Source: a virus
Reading direction: 5' to 3' (one strand)
DNA: 41,089 bases
Virus record (IMG/VR): IMGVR_UViG_3300010354_000199
Coordinates: 1 to 41,089 of that record
Below the pieces are notes generated by a model. That model was not told where the DNA came from and ran no database searches. It saw nothing but the letters and a program-made list of their open reading frames with translations. This document shows positions 21,984 through 30,098 of this stretch, one piece after another. Made by a program: the position numbers and the translations under genes. How positions within the stretch are numbered: position 1 is the first letter of the stretch; each line of letters starts with the position of its first letter.

Positions 21984-22373
21984 ATGGCTATTCGTCTTCA
22001 GAACAACGGTTTCGCGAATGTGACGGCGGCGCTGCTCGCCTACACGTCGATCTTTAAATACATGCAGTGGGGCACGGGTGCCGATCCCGGCGCGTCCAGC
22101 AATGTTCTTGGCTCGACGACAGGCACGACGGAGGGCCGCACGACTGGCACGGTCTCGCAGCAGACGACCAGCGTGACCAATGATACCTTGCAGGTTCAGG
22201 GGATTATTACGGCTGCCGGAACTCGCGCCATTACTGAGCTTGGCTTGTTCGACGCCGCTGGCTCTGGCTCGCCTCCTACGGGCGGCAATATGTGCTGGTA
22301 TGCGAGCTTTACGGTCGTGAACCTGTCCAATGGCGACAGTATCCAGTTCACGGCGCAAACCAAGTTCCAGTAA
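21984..22373 (+). CDS. Putative tail-associated structural protein, 129 aa
   Basis: AAAGGGG precedes the ATG. The protein is Thr/Gly/Ala-rich and beta-strand-dominated (MAIRLQNNGFANVTAALL, QGIITAAGTRAITELGLFD, WYASFTVVNLSNGDSIQFTA), with a low-complexity Thr/Gly stretch around residues 40-60. This composition and the position between nozzle and fibre genes suggest a small tail or fibre-attachment protein. The ITELGLFD motif is of the type seen in phage tail fibre-linked proteins. Confidence 0.66.
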   Translation: MAIRLQNNGFANVTAALLAYTSIFKYMQWGTGADPGASSNVLGSTTGTTEGRTTGTVSQQTTSVTNDTLQVQGIITAAGTRAITELGLFDAAGSGSPPTGGNMCWYASFTVVNLSNGDSIQFTAQTKFQ

Positions 22374-22382
22374 GGGCAGCCA

Positions 22383-22670
22383 ATGCTCGGATTTCACCCT
22401 CTGGGCGCAGCACCTCTGGGCAATGCAGGAGTGGAAACAATGGCTATTGATCAAGCAGCTCTCAACCAGTTGAACGCCTTGGTGAATGACTTGAGCGCGA
22501 AGAAAGCGGCACTCGATCTCGCGATCGAGGCGAATACTCAAGCCACGGATGCGGTTATGGCTGCGCAGGCAGCGCTTACTACGGCGACTGCGGCTCAAGT
22601 GAGCGCTCAAAACGACGAGGCCGCAAGTCTTGCGGCCTTGCAGCAGTTTATCGCTAATCTGTCGATCTAA
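22383..22670 (+). CDS. 95-residue helical protein with MLGxHPLGxAPLG N-terminal tag
   Basis: The ATG at 22383 has AAGGG upstream. A second in-frame ATG at 22441, preceded by GGAG, would remove the first 19 residues. Those residues carry MLGFHPLGAAPLG, nearly identical to the start of the 609-residue protein at 24428. After the tag the chain is a long Ala/Gln-rich helix with coiled-coil character (LNQLNALVNDLSAKKAALDLAI...AALTTATAAQVSAQ). It may be a tail linker or trimerisation element. The dual start could produce tagged and untagged forms. Confidence 0.66.
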   Translation: MLGFHPLGAAPLGNAGVETMAIDQAALNQLNALVNDLSAKKAALDLAIEANTQATDAVMAAQAALTTATAAQVSAQNDEAASLAALQQFIANLSI

Positions 22671-22694
22671 CTGTAACCAAAAAGGTCTGCGCCA

Positions 22695-24317
22695 ATGCGC
22701 CTTAATCTGGCAAACTTTGTCAAGTTCACTGTGTCCGGCACGCCGGGCACAGGAGACTTTACGATCGACGCGGCTACGACCGGAAATCGACTGCCGGCTG
22801 CCGCAGGTGTCGCCAACAATGATCTGGTCCCTTATGTCGCGAAAGAGGGTAACTCGATCGAACGGGGCATTGCCACGTATAGCTCGACCGGCCCGAAGTT
22901 TGTCAGAACTAAGATCATCGAGAGCACGAACAGTAACGCAGCCGTCAACTTCACGTCGGCGGTCAGCGTTTATATCGGGGCCAGTTCGGCTGAGCTGGAC
23001 CAGACGCTGCTTGCGACGAACGGCGAGTCTAGCGCTGCGATTGTCATTGGTGCGCCTGTTTATGTAAGCGCAGCGGATACTGTCAAGCGTGCGAAGGCTG
23101 ATGCAGCTTCAACCGCCGCTGTTGTCGGGCTGGCCTACGAAGCGTCAACATCTGCAAGTTCTCTCGGTCTTATCAAGCCGGATGGCGTTCTTAAAGCTAC
23201 GACAACGCAATGGGACGCCGTGACAGGCGGCAGCGGCGGGCTGACCGCAGGGTCGCTGTATTATCTCGACGCCGCTACGGCTGGTAAACTGACGACAACG
23301 AGCCCTTCGACGGCGGGTCAGTATGTCGTCAAGGTTGGGCGAGCACTGTCTTCGACCGAGCTGATGGTCTTCAGCACGAAAGACCCTGTTCTTGTTTCAG
23401 GCGGCACCTACTCGATAGAGCAGTATAAGACATCGAGTTTTACGGCCGCGGCGGGGTATACTTACTTTTGCGATACGACATCTGGCGCGATCACAGTCAC
23501 TCTCCCATCTGGAAACACCGGAGACACAATTCGAGTTGTTGACGCGCGTGGCACGTTTAGCACGAATAACCTGACGATTTCAGGCTCGTCTAATGTGGAC
23601 GGGTCGAATTTTACAGGAGCGTCGTCTGTCGTTCTGAAGGTGAACGGCGAGGATGCTACGTTGGTGTGGAACGGGTCACTGTGGGACTGTGTAAGAAATT
23701 CGGACTTTAGTCGGTCTGCAAGGTTTTTCCAACCTCCTCCCGACGTTACCGGGTGGACATGGGTTAATCAGGGGACGGCAACTATCACTCAAGTCGGCGG
23801 TGCGGGAACCCCGGCTTTGCTCTCTGTCCCGCACAACGGGTCGAATAATATGAGAGGGCTGTTCACATCGCAGCCGTCAACACCGTATAGCGTGATTGCG
23901 CTAATGCACTTTGATTCACAGATTGCAAATACAAGCATTTTTAGCATGATGTTTCGTAGCTCTACGGGCAGTCAGTTGATGGGGGTATCTACTTATTACA
24001 CTTCCGGAGGCTCAACTATTCGTGTTGAAAAATGGTCGAATCCGACAACATTCTCGTCAGAAGTTTCTAGCATAACTATTAACACCGGAAATGCCGTTTG
24101 TCCGGTATGGTTGCGTCTTCGAAACAGCGGCGGCGGGGGGACGTTGTATTTTGACTACACATTTGACGGGTGGAACTTTACGAACCTCTTTAGCGAGTCA
24201 GTAGGGACGTTCATTACGCCAGACCAAGTCGGCTTTGCAGGCTACCTAAATCTCCCCGGCAGAAACGCACGTGGCCATGTAATGTCTTGGATGACTACTT
24301 CGAACACCACGGCGTAG
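22695..24317 (+). CDS. Putative tail fibre/receptor-binding protein, 540 aa
   Basis: The N-terminal 110 residues (MRLNLANFVKFTVSG, GTGDFTIDAATTGNRLPA, VPYVAKEGNSIERGIATYS) match a widespread phage fibre attachment module. A Thr/Ser/Ala-rich shaft-like middle follows, including a beta segment (GYTYFCDTTSGAITVTLPSG). The last about 190 residues (ARFFQPPPDVTGWTWVNQG through SWMTTSNTTA) have the look of a concanavalin-like beta-sandwich with glycine-rich loops, a likely carbohydrate-binding head. That part has weaker G/C-ending codon bias, as is common for swapped host-range domains. Confidence 0.75.
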   Translation: MRLNLANFVKFTVSGTPGTGDFTIDAATTGNRLPAAAGVANNDLVPYVAKEGNSIERGIATYSSTGPKFVRTKIIESTNSNAAVNFTSAVSVYIGASSAELDQTLLATNGESSAAIVIGAPVYVSAADTVKRAKADAASTAAVVGLAYEASTSASSLGLIKPDGVLKATTTQWDAVTGGSGGLTAGSLYYLDAATAGKLTTTSPSTAGQYVVKVGRALSSTELMVFSTKDPVLVSGGTYSIEQYKTSSFTAAAGYTYFCDTTSGAITVTLPSGNTGDTIRVVDARGTFSTNNLTISGSSNVDGSNFTGASSVVLKVNGEDATLVWNGSLWDCVRNSDFSRSARFFQPPPDVTGWTWVNQGTATITQVGGAGTPALLSVPHNGSNNMRGLFTSQPSTPYSVIALMHFDSQIANTSIFSMMFRSSTGSQLMGVSTYYTSGGSTIRVEKWSNPTTFSSEVSSITINTGNAVCPVWLRLRNSGGGGTLYFDYTFDGWNFTNLFSESVGTFITPDQVGFAGYLNLPGRNARGHVMSWMTTSNTTA

Positions 24318-24331
24318 TGAAAGGCTGAACG

Positions 24332-24424
24332 ATGAGCAACTTCTTACCTCTCGTCCTTGATAGCGCAGGCAATATACAGGAACTTCCTGCTGGAGGGCGG
24401 CGCGATACTAGGGGAAGGCGCTAA
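24332..24424 (+). CDS. 30-residue tail-region peptide
   Basis: The ATG at 24332 has AAAGG about 8 bases upstream and the frame ends four bases before the GTG of the next gene. The sequence begins MSNFLPLVLDSAGNIQELPAG and ends with an Arg-rich tail. The first part resembles a short motif (PLVLDxxGxIQxLPAG) seen at the start of phage fibre or baseplate-associated proteins. It may be a leader-like tag protein or a truncated remnant of a fibre N-terminus. Confidence 0.5.
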   Translation: MSNFLPLVLDSAGNIQELPAGGRRDTRGRR

Positions 24425-24427
24425 TAG

Positions 24428-26257
24428 GTGTTAGGCCATCATCCTCTTGGCGACGCTCCGCTCGGTAGTCTTCCTGACGAGACAGGATCGACTACGCTAT
24501 GGTCAGGCGCGGCGACAATCACGACAACTGCGACCACGCAGTTCAGGGCTCAGCTTACCAAGCTTGTCTCACTTACGTCTGTCGTCAGTGTGCTTATCGC
24601 CATCTCGCGCAACCTGTTTGCGACAGTAACATCAGTTAGCTCCATGATTTCATCTTACGGAGCTGTGCTTATTGCGACTGTGACGGCATCGGCGATTAAT
24701 GTAATCAACGTCAATCTCTCCCGTCTTGCCACGAGCAGCGTGGCCGCCTCTATCGTCAAAATCGCTCAGCTGTTGACGCAGGCTGCGTCGGATCATGTAG
24801 CAGCCTTAATCAACCATGCAAGGATTATCCTTGTAACGTCCGTCGCACATGAAGGCTTCATCAACACTGTTCGCACGACTCTACTGACTGCTGTTGTCAC
24901 AGCGTCTTTGACGCTGGGTAAGCAGATCGACGCCATTAAATCACTGACGATAACATCGGTGAATAGTCTTACACTCCTTGTAGACACGATGATACAGGCG
25001 ACAGCCTCTACAGTCGGGACGCTAGACAAAACACGATTGATCTCTCTTCTGGCGACTGCGCTTGCTGAGGCAATCCATGGTCCGCTTGCGATCCTCAAGA
25101 CTGCAATACGTTACACTGTCCTACCTTCTGCGACTATTCTGAAGGATGTGCAGATGGTGATGACAGCTGTAGAAACGCCGACGATCAGTCTTGTTAGCGG
25201 CGCGGCTCTGCTGCGATCCTACCTCGCGACAGTTACAACTGTCGGCATGTTGGCACGTGCCATCACGCGACTACGCACACTTATTGCCACTCCTACAGCT
25301 GTTGCGATCCTGAAACAGGCAGGAGGAACATTGGCGATGGTGCTAGTGGCCACGCCGATCCTCGTTCACAACTTCATATACACGAACACGCCGCGCAGGC
25401 AGGGGAAGAATAAAAAGATACAGGTTAAGATGCGACTTGTAGGAGGTGTCAGCACGGTTCGCACAAAGCGGGCCGCAGGCACTATGAGGCTTCAAGCGTT
25501 AAACACGATCGGCGTTATATTGCTGAAGCAAGTTGCGTTTGTGCGGACAGCTACCAGTGACGCAGTTGCCGCGCTTTCGACGTTCGGGCCGGTTCATGCA
25601 ATCTACGAGGTAGCGCTAGACGCTACTGTCTCGACGACGGTAGTTTTGACCCAGACCGTAAATCTTGTGCAGACTGCTCTAGTCGGTGTAGCCAACTCGT
25701 TTGCTCAGGCGGTTAGTCTCAGTCTTTCCGCATCTGTGACAGTGGTTACGACGCTTGCCACTCTGATCAGAGACCTGCTGCTGGTAGCTATCGCTACGAC
25801 GCTTCCAAACTTTACGAAGCATGTCAGCCTCGTTCAGACTGCCGACGTGATGCCTACCACGACGTTGACGAAGGCGCTTCCCATCTTCGCATTAGCACAA
25901 GTGGTGGTGACGCCTACACTTAATCTGCTTGTCGATCTCTATATGGATGTCACCTCATCGGTGACAGCCTTTATCGGTCTGATCTATCCTCGCGTGTATC
26001 AGGTCGCAGCGCTTGCCACCGTCGATAACGTCGGCTCGATCGCTAAGTCCGCGCAGCTTACACTGCTTGCCGCTGTCGATAATGTCGGCTCGATCGCCAA
26101 GAACTTTACGCTGACACTTCAAGTTACGCAGCTCACACTCGGCTTCTTAGTTAGACGAGCTTACACAACTTTGACAGCCGCAAGCACAACGTCTGGAGCG
26201 GTCAACTCACGGAATGTTCCTGCGTCTAATCAGGATAAGCAGGAGATTGTTCTATAA
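24428..26257 (+). CDS. Repetitive Thr/Val/Leu-rich virion protein, 609 aa
   Basis: The GTG start gives MLGHHPLGDAPLG, nearly the same tag as the 95-residue protein upstream. Nearly all the rest is a chain of degenerate repeats of about 18 residues, each with an Ala-Thr-x-Thr-like entry and rows of Val/Leu/Ile/Ala. Two late units share VDNVGSIAK exactly 18 residues apart. Acidic residues are rare, and one basic interruption (RRQGKNKKIQVKMRL, about residue 320) divides it. It resembles no enzyme; a beta-solenoid or membrane-active fibre is possible. G/C-ending codon bias is weaker than in the head genes. Function unknown. Confidence 0.78.
   Translation: MLGHHPLGDAPLGSLPDETGSTTLWSGAATITTTATTQFRAQLTKLVSLTSVVSVLIAISRNLFATVTSVSSMISSYGAVLIATVTASAINVINVNLSRLATSSVAASIVKIAQLLTQAASDHVAALINHARIILVTSVAHEGFINTVRTTLLTAVVTASLTLGKQIDAIKSLTITSVNSLTLLVDTMIQATASTVGTLDKTRLISLLATALAEAIHGPLAILKTAIRYTVLPSATILKDVQMVMTAVETPTISLVSGAALLRSYLATVTTVGMLARAITRLRTLIATPTAVAILKQAGGTLAMVLVATPILVHNFIYTNTPRRQGKNKKIQVKMRLVGGVSTVRTKRAAGTMRLQALNTIGVILLKQVAFVRTATSDAVAALSTFGPVHAIYEVALDATVSTTVVLTQTVNLVQTALVGVANSFAQAVSLSLSASVTVVTTLATLIRDLLLVAIATTLPNFTKHVSLVQTADVMPTTTLTKALPIFALAQVVVTPTLNLLVDLYMDVTSSVTAFIGLIYPRVYQVAALATVDNVGSIAKSAQLTLLAAVDNVGSIAKNFTLTLQVTQLTLGFLVRRAYTTLTAASTTSGAVNSRNVPASNQDKQEIVL
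26021..26101 (+). repeat. 54-bp-spaced near-identical DNA repeat
   Basis: GTCGATAACGTCGGCTCGAT at 26021 recurs with one changed base at 26075, both followed by CGCyAAG. The 54-base spacing equals 18 codons, the repeat period of the encoded protein, pointing to recent tandem duplication or gene conversion within it. Confidence 0.7.
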
Positions 26258-26318
26258 GTAACGATCTGGTAGATAATGAGTGTCGAAGCCGCAGCGCGGC
26301 CCATCATGGAGACTTGGA

Positions 26319-26891
26319 ATGGATGAGAACTTTTCTCGCCGCGCATCGGGGCTAATGGTTCCTGACAGCGCCAAATTCGGCGGTATCTTCCACGGCACGA
26401 TCATTCGAGGCGGCTACTTCGACGACGATGGCGTCTGGCACCGTGGCGACAAGATCATCGACGACTTTGTCGATCATAACATCGTCGTGGACGAAGGGCT
26501 GAACCATCTGCTCGATGTCGTCTTCCATGCGTCGGCGCAGGTGACGACGTGGTATCTTGGCGTCTTCGAAGGGAACTACACGCCGGTAAGCACTGACACG
26601 GGTGCGAACATCACGGCTAACTCGACGGAATGCACGGCCTATGCCAGCTCGACGCGCGTGGCGTATGTCGAGGCTGCCGCCGCTGCCAAAGTCACGACCA
26701 ACGCGGCGAGCCGCGCATCCTTCGTCTTCAACGCGACGAAGACGGTCTATGGCGCGTTCCTTGCGCAGTCGTCGACCAAGAGCGGAACGACCGGCGTCCT
26801 GATGGCGGCCTCGCGCTTCTCGGCGTCCAAGGCAGTCGACAGTGGCGATGAGCTGCTGCTGACCTACGCCTTCACCGGCTCGTCCGTCTAA
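26319..26891 (+). CDS. Putative tail/virion structural protein, 190 aa
   Basis: I chose the ATG at 26319 (MDENFSRRASG), with GGAG 7 bases upstream; the frame is open back to a GTG at 26280. Residues 15-75 contain PDSAKFGGIFHGTIIRGGYFDD and DEGLNHLLDVVFH, and the rest is Thr/Ala/Ser-rich with beta strands (TWYLGVFEGNY, TVYGAFLAQSS, ELLLTYAFTGSSV). The DEGLNHLLD..F....WYLG pattern is found in phage structural proteins near tail genes. Codons are strongly C/G-ending, unlike the gene before it. Confidence 0.7.
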   Translation: MDENFSRRASGLMVPDSAKFGGIFHGTIIRGGYFDDDGVWHRGDKIIDDFVDHNIVVDEGLNHLLDVVFHASAQVTTWYLGVFEGNYTPVSTDTGANITANSTECTAYASSTRVAYVEAAAAAKVTTNAASRASFVFNATKTVYGAFLAQSSTKSGTTGVLMAASRFSASKAVDSGDELLLTYAFTGSSV

Positions 26892-26911
26892 TGGTCTGAG
26901 GATACGGTCAC

Positions 26912-28063
26912 ATGGTGCAGTATAACCAAAACGACACGGCGACCGTATCCACGACCAAGACGCTCGTAAAGAGCATCTCCATCACAGTCAGCGAGAGCAT
27001 CCAGCAGCATGATGCTCTCGCAACTGCTTACAACTTGACCGGGAGCTTCGGGCTCGGAATTGCCGGCGCGATCAGCTATGCGTATCGACCGGGGGCAGTA
27101 GTCGCAGAAACTGTCCGCATTCTTGGCGCGGCCACACCCAACTGGAAATACGGCCTGACCATATCTGAAGCTGCCAGACTGCATGACGCGCTTACCCCGG
27201 CTGTTCCTGTTTTGATCTCACAAGGCGTCGGGATTGCCGGCGCAGTCACCGTGGCAGTCGGCACAATAGTCGCCGAACGGCTCGGCCTCGCAGCCGCACT
27301 TGGCGTCAAGTCGACCAACGCTCCTGTCATCTCAGAAGTCATCAGGCTTAATCCGATCCTGAGCCGCGCGATTTCCGGAGCGGTTGGCGAAGGCGTCGGC
27401 CTTGCGTCAAGCTACGTAGTTACCCCTACATGGGCCAAGACGGTCTCGGAGGGCATCGGCCTTGCCGGGAGCGTCTCGCCTTACTTCCTTCTGCGTGCCG
27501 ACGTGGATGAAAGCCTCAGCGTCGATGACGAGTTGTCCCTGAACTGGATATTCTGGAACGTCGCGGTGAATGAGGGCATCAAGCTCTCGGCGGCCTACAT
27601 CCAGAACAACACGATCACGACGTGGGCGATCAATACGCGAACCGGCGCGGTCAGCGAATACACTAATTACGGCTTCAACAGCTTCGCCAAGCTTGGGGTC
27701 AACCGCTTCGTCGCGGCGTCGGCCGAAGGTCTTTACGAGCTGGACGGTCCAGACGACGACGGCACGAACTTCATCACCAACGTGCGCAGCGGCTTCGCAC
27801 AGTTCGGCGTGACGCGGCTCACGTCGCTCTCTGCGGCCTATCTCGGTATTCACGGCACAGGCAACTTCCTGTTCAAGATCATCACTGGTGACGGGCTGGT
27901 GAGGGTCTATCAGGTCAAGGCCAATTCCATGAACTCGACGAAGGTGCGTGTCGCCAAGGGTATTCGCACCCGCTACATCGCATTCGAGCTGGAGAGTGTC
28001 GGACAGGAGTTTGATCTGGACACGGTTGAGTTTGTCCCGATCGTAGCGCAGCGCCGGGTGTGA
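26912..28063 (+). CDS. Repeat-containing virion protein with beta-domain C-terminus, 383 aa
   Basis: GAGGA precedes the ATG. Residues about 20-240 contain roughly nine units of pattern [V/I]-x-E-x-x-x-L spaced by 20-30 residues: VSESIQQHDAL, VAETVRILGA, ISEAARLHDAL, VAERLGLAAAL, ISEVIRLNPIL, VGEGVGLASSY, VSEGIGLAGSV, VDESLSVDDEL, VNEGIKLSAAY. The C-terminal 140 residues look like beta-propeller or jelly-roll structure (TITTWAINTRTGAVSEY, FVAASAEGLYELDG, IRTRYIAFELESVG). It is probably a tail or fibre component. The family is not recognised by name. Confidence 0.72.
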   Translation: MVQYNQNDTATVSTTKTLVKSISITVSESIQQHDALATAYNLTGSFGLGIAGAISYAYRPGAVVAETVRILGAATPNWKYGLTISEAARLHDALTPAVPVLISQGVGIAGAVTVAVGTIVAERLGLAAALGVKSTNAPVISEVIRLNPILSRAISGAVGEGVGLASSYVVTPTWAKTVSEGIGLAGSVSPYFLLRADVDESLSVDDELSLNWIFWNVAVNEGIKLSAAYIQNNTITTWAINTRTGAVSEYTNYGFNSFAKLGVNRFVAASAEGLYELDGPDDDGTNFITNVRSGFAQFGVTRLTSLSAAYLGIHGTGNFLFKIITGDGLVRVYQVKANSMNSTKVRVAKGIRTRYIAFELESVGQEFDLDTVEFVPIVAQRRV

Positions 28064-28066
28064 GGC

Positions 28067-30055
28067 ATGATCGGCAAGCATTTCCAGCTCCCGCTTGAGA
28101 AAGCGGCTGAGCTGTTTCCTGAGACCATTCGTGCGCCGACGAATGTCGATATGATTGTCAGGCTTCCACCGGGGGAGTGGGGGCATATCGATTTCCGGAC
28201 AGCCGACGCCGTCGCCAAGACGATGGCGGAAGACTTCGCGCCTGACATCCGCTGGTTCGTTCAAGGCCAACGGCACAATCATCAGCTCGGCGTCACCGAA
28301 GTCAGCAACACGCAATATACGCTGCCCGGTCTACGGATTACTTACAATGTGAATAACGCGAAGGAGACTGTCGTGGTTGAACTTTATCCTTCTCCTGAGC
28401 TGCTCAAGAAGTTTAAGCCGGGCGGTGACATGCTGCTGATCTTTTATAGCAAGCACAAGATCGCTGCGATCGATGTTGAAGCCGTAAAAAGATGGATGGA
28501 AACCGGCGAAGACTTCGATCTGGCCTATCAGAAAGACTTGACCGAGAGTAACTGGAACGGCGCAATTTCGCTTGACCCTAACAAAGATGTTTACGGGTAT
28601 TACTCTAAACATCAGTCATGCAGCATGAAGTTGGCGAAAGGTCGCCAACTCGCGATGACATCTCTAGGCTTTGATCTTATTGAGAGCGGCGAATATAAAG
28701 GCATGTATTCGGTCGCCGGAAAGACGCGATATTATTTTACGAACTTGTCTGATAGCCTTTTCAAAGGCGCGTTTACTCAGACGACATACACGAATAAGCG
28801 AGGGATCACCGATCTTGGTCCGGCGACCGACGATGTCGGCGACGCTATCACACCTCCCAGCCAGTGGCCGATTGTGCCGCCCCTGTTCAATGGGGCAGAA
28901 GATACGTTTTATCTCAACGGGGATCAATTCGACTTCGTGAAGAAGTCGGACGGCACCATAGAGATCGAGCGGTCGCAGTATGCGACGAATTGCGCGTGGT
29001 CACGCGTCGATGCTGATAGCCGTATGTATGGAGGCATAACTTTCGGCAACGCATTTGACCATAAAACCAAGCCGCCTACGTATCCTCCACCGGGAGTCAG
29101 AATTGTCGATATTAGAACCGCATCGATGAATATCAACGCGTCAGAGGTAGAGCCATACTATACTACGGCCGACACGTATACCGCTTCGATTGACCATACT
29201 GATGACGGGGCTATTTGGACGTATACCTCTGACGGGTTTACACCTCCGACAACTATTTATTCGGATGCTTATTGGCCAAGGTTTTACACGTTTTTTACCG
29301 ATACTCAAGAAGGCGATAGTGTCGACAATACCATTACCAGAGATATATATAACGTCACAAACCCAAGCGGGCCTGCGTATACGCATAACGGCTCCATAAT
29401 TAAGGCTTCTGCGAAGATGTCACTTATGGTCTCAGTCTCAAGCGCTGAAAAAGGGCTGGACATAATTAGAAATCTTCCGCTTGAGGCCACGTATAATCTC
29501 GACTGGAATTATTTTGAGAAGACTTCTGTCGTAAAGACAGAAGTAGTTAATACGAAATTACGCTGGGGAGAGTTTTCTGTTAGCTTCACTTATCAAAAAG
29601 GAAAGCTAAACGCTCTCAATGATTGCTGGATTTATACGCTAAATTTCCCTCCCGTTCCTGATGTAAATCACCCTTGGAAAATGGTGCAGTATACGTATGG
29701 GTCATACACAGGGTATACGGAAGGAGTGTTAGACCCTCTATCCGGCAAAACATATATTTATTCGCCTTATGAAGCGCCAATCGAATACCCCTCGTCTAAT
29801 CAGGTCTGGGATATCCCTGTTCCTGTCACATATGATTTTTTCGGACTTGCTTATGCTTCAAACGGAGACATTTCGTTCCGAGCGGTTTACGTCACATATG
29901 ATCGTGAATATCCAGAATATGAGCTTGATATGTATATGTATGCGAATGATGTAAACATCACTGAAAAGATCACCTCCCTTCTGAAGATCGCAGGGCGGGA
30001 GATCGACAGCTTCATTATCGGCGTCAAGATGAAAGAGATTAAGATGTTGGCGTAG
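28067..30055 (+). CDS. Large hypothetical virion protein, 662 aa
   Basis: GTGAGG precedes the ATG at 28067. The N-terminal about 100 residues (MIGKHFQLPLEKAAELFPETI, VDMIVRLPPGEWGHIDF) are encoded by G/C-ending codons. From about 28600 onward the gene uses many A/T-ending codons and is rich in Tyr, Thr, Asp and Asn (TYPPPGVRIVDIRT, YTTADTYTASIDHTDDGA). That composition is typical of surface-exposed beta proteins. It sits among tail genes and could be a receptor-binding or tail-spike protein, but I see no known enzymatic signature. Confidence 0.72.
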   Translation: MIGKHFQLPLEKAAELFPETIRAPTNVDMIVRLPPGEWGHIDFRTADAVAKTMAEDFAPDIRWFVQGQRHNHQLGVTEVSNTQYTLPGLRITYNVNNAKETVVVELYPSPELLKKFKPGGDMLLIFYSKHKIAAIDVEAVKRWMETGEDFDLAYQKDLTESNWNGAISLDPNKDVYGYYSKHQSCSMKLAKGRQLAMTSLGFDLIESGEYKGMYSVAGKTRYYFTNLSDSLFKGAFTQTTYTNKRGITDLGPATDDVGDAITPPSQWPIVPPLFNGAEDTFYLNGDQFDFVKKSDGTIEIERSQYATNCAWSRVDADSRMYGGITFGNAFDHKTKPPTYPPPGVRIVDIRTASMNINASEVEPYYTTADTYTASIDHTDDGAIWTYTSDGFTPPTTIYSDAYWPRFYTFFTDTQEGDSVDNTITRDIYNVTNPSGPAYTHNGSIIKASAKMSLMVSVSSAEKGLDIIRNLPLEATYNLDWNYFEKTSVVKTEVVNTKLRWGEFSVSFTYQKGKLNALNDCWIYTLNFPPVPDVNHPWKMVQYTYGSYTGYTEGVLDPLSGKTYIYSPYEAPIEYPSSNQVWDIPVPVTYDFFGLAYASNGDISFRAVYVTYDREYPEYELDMYMYANDVNITEKITSLLKIAGREIDSFIIGVKMKEIKMLA

Positions 30056-30098
30056 TCGCAAAGCTCATGTAATCTGCCAGACTTAGGGGGAAGGCGAC

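Noticed and set aside
26276-26326. 16-codon frame starting at ATG 26276
   Set aside because: It overlaps the start of the 190-residue gene in another frame and has no ribosome-binding site or composition to support it.
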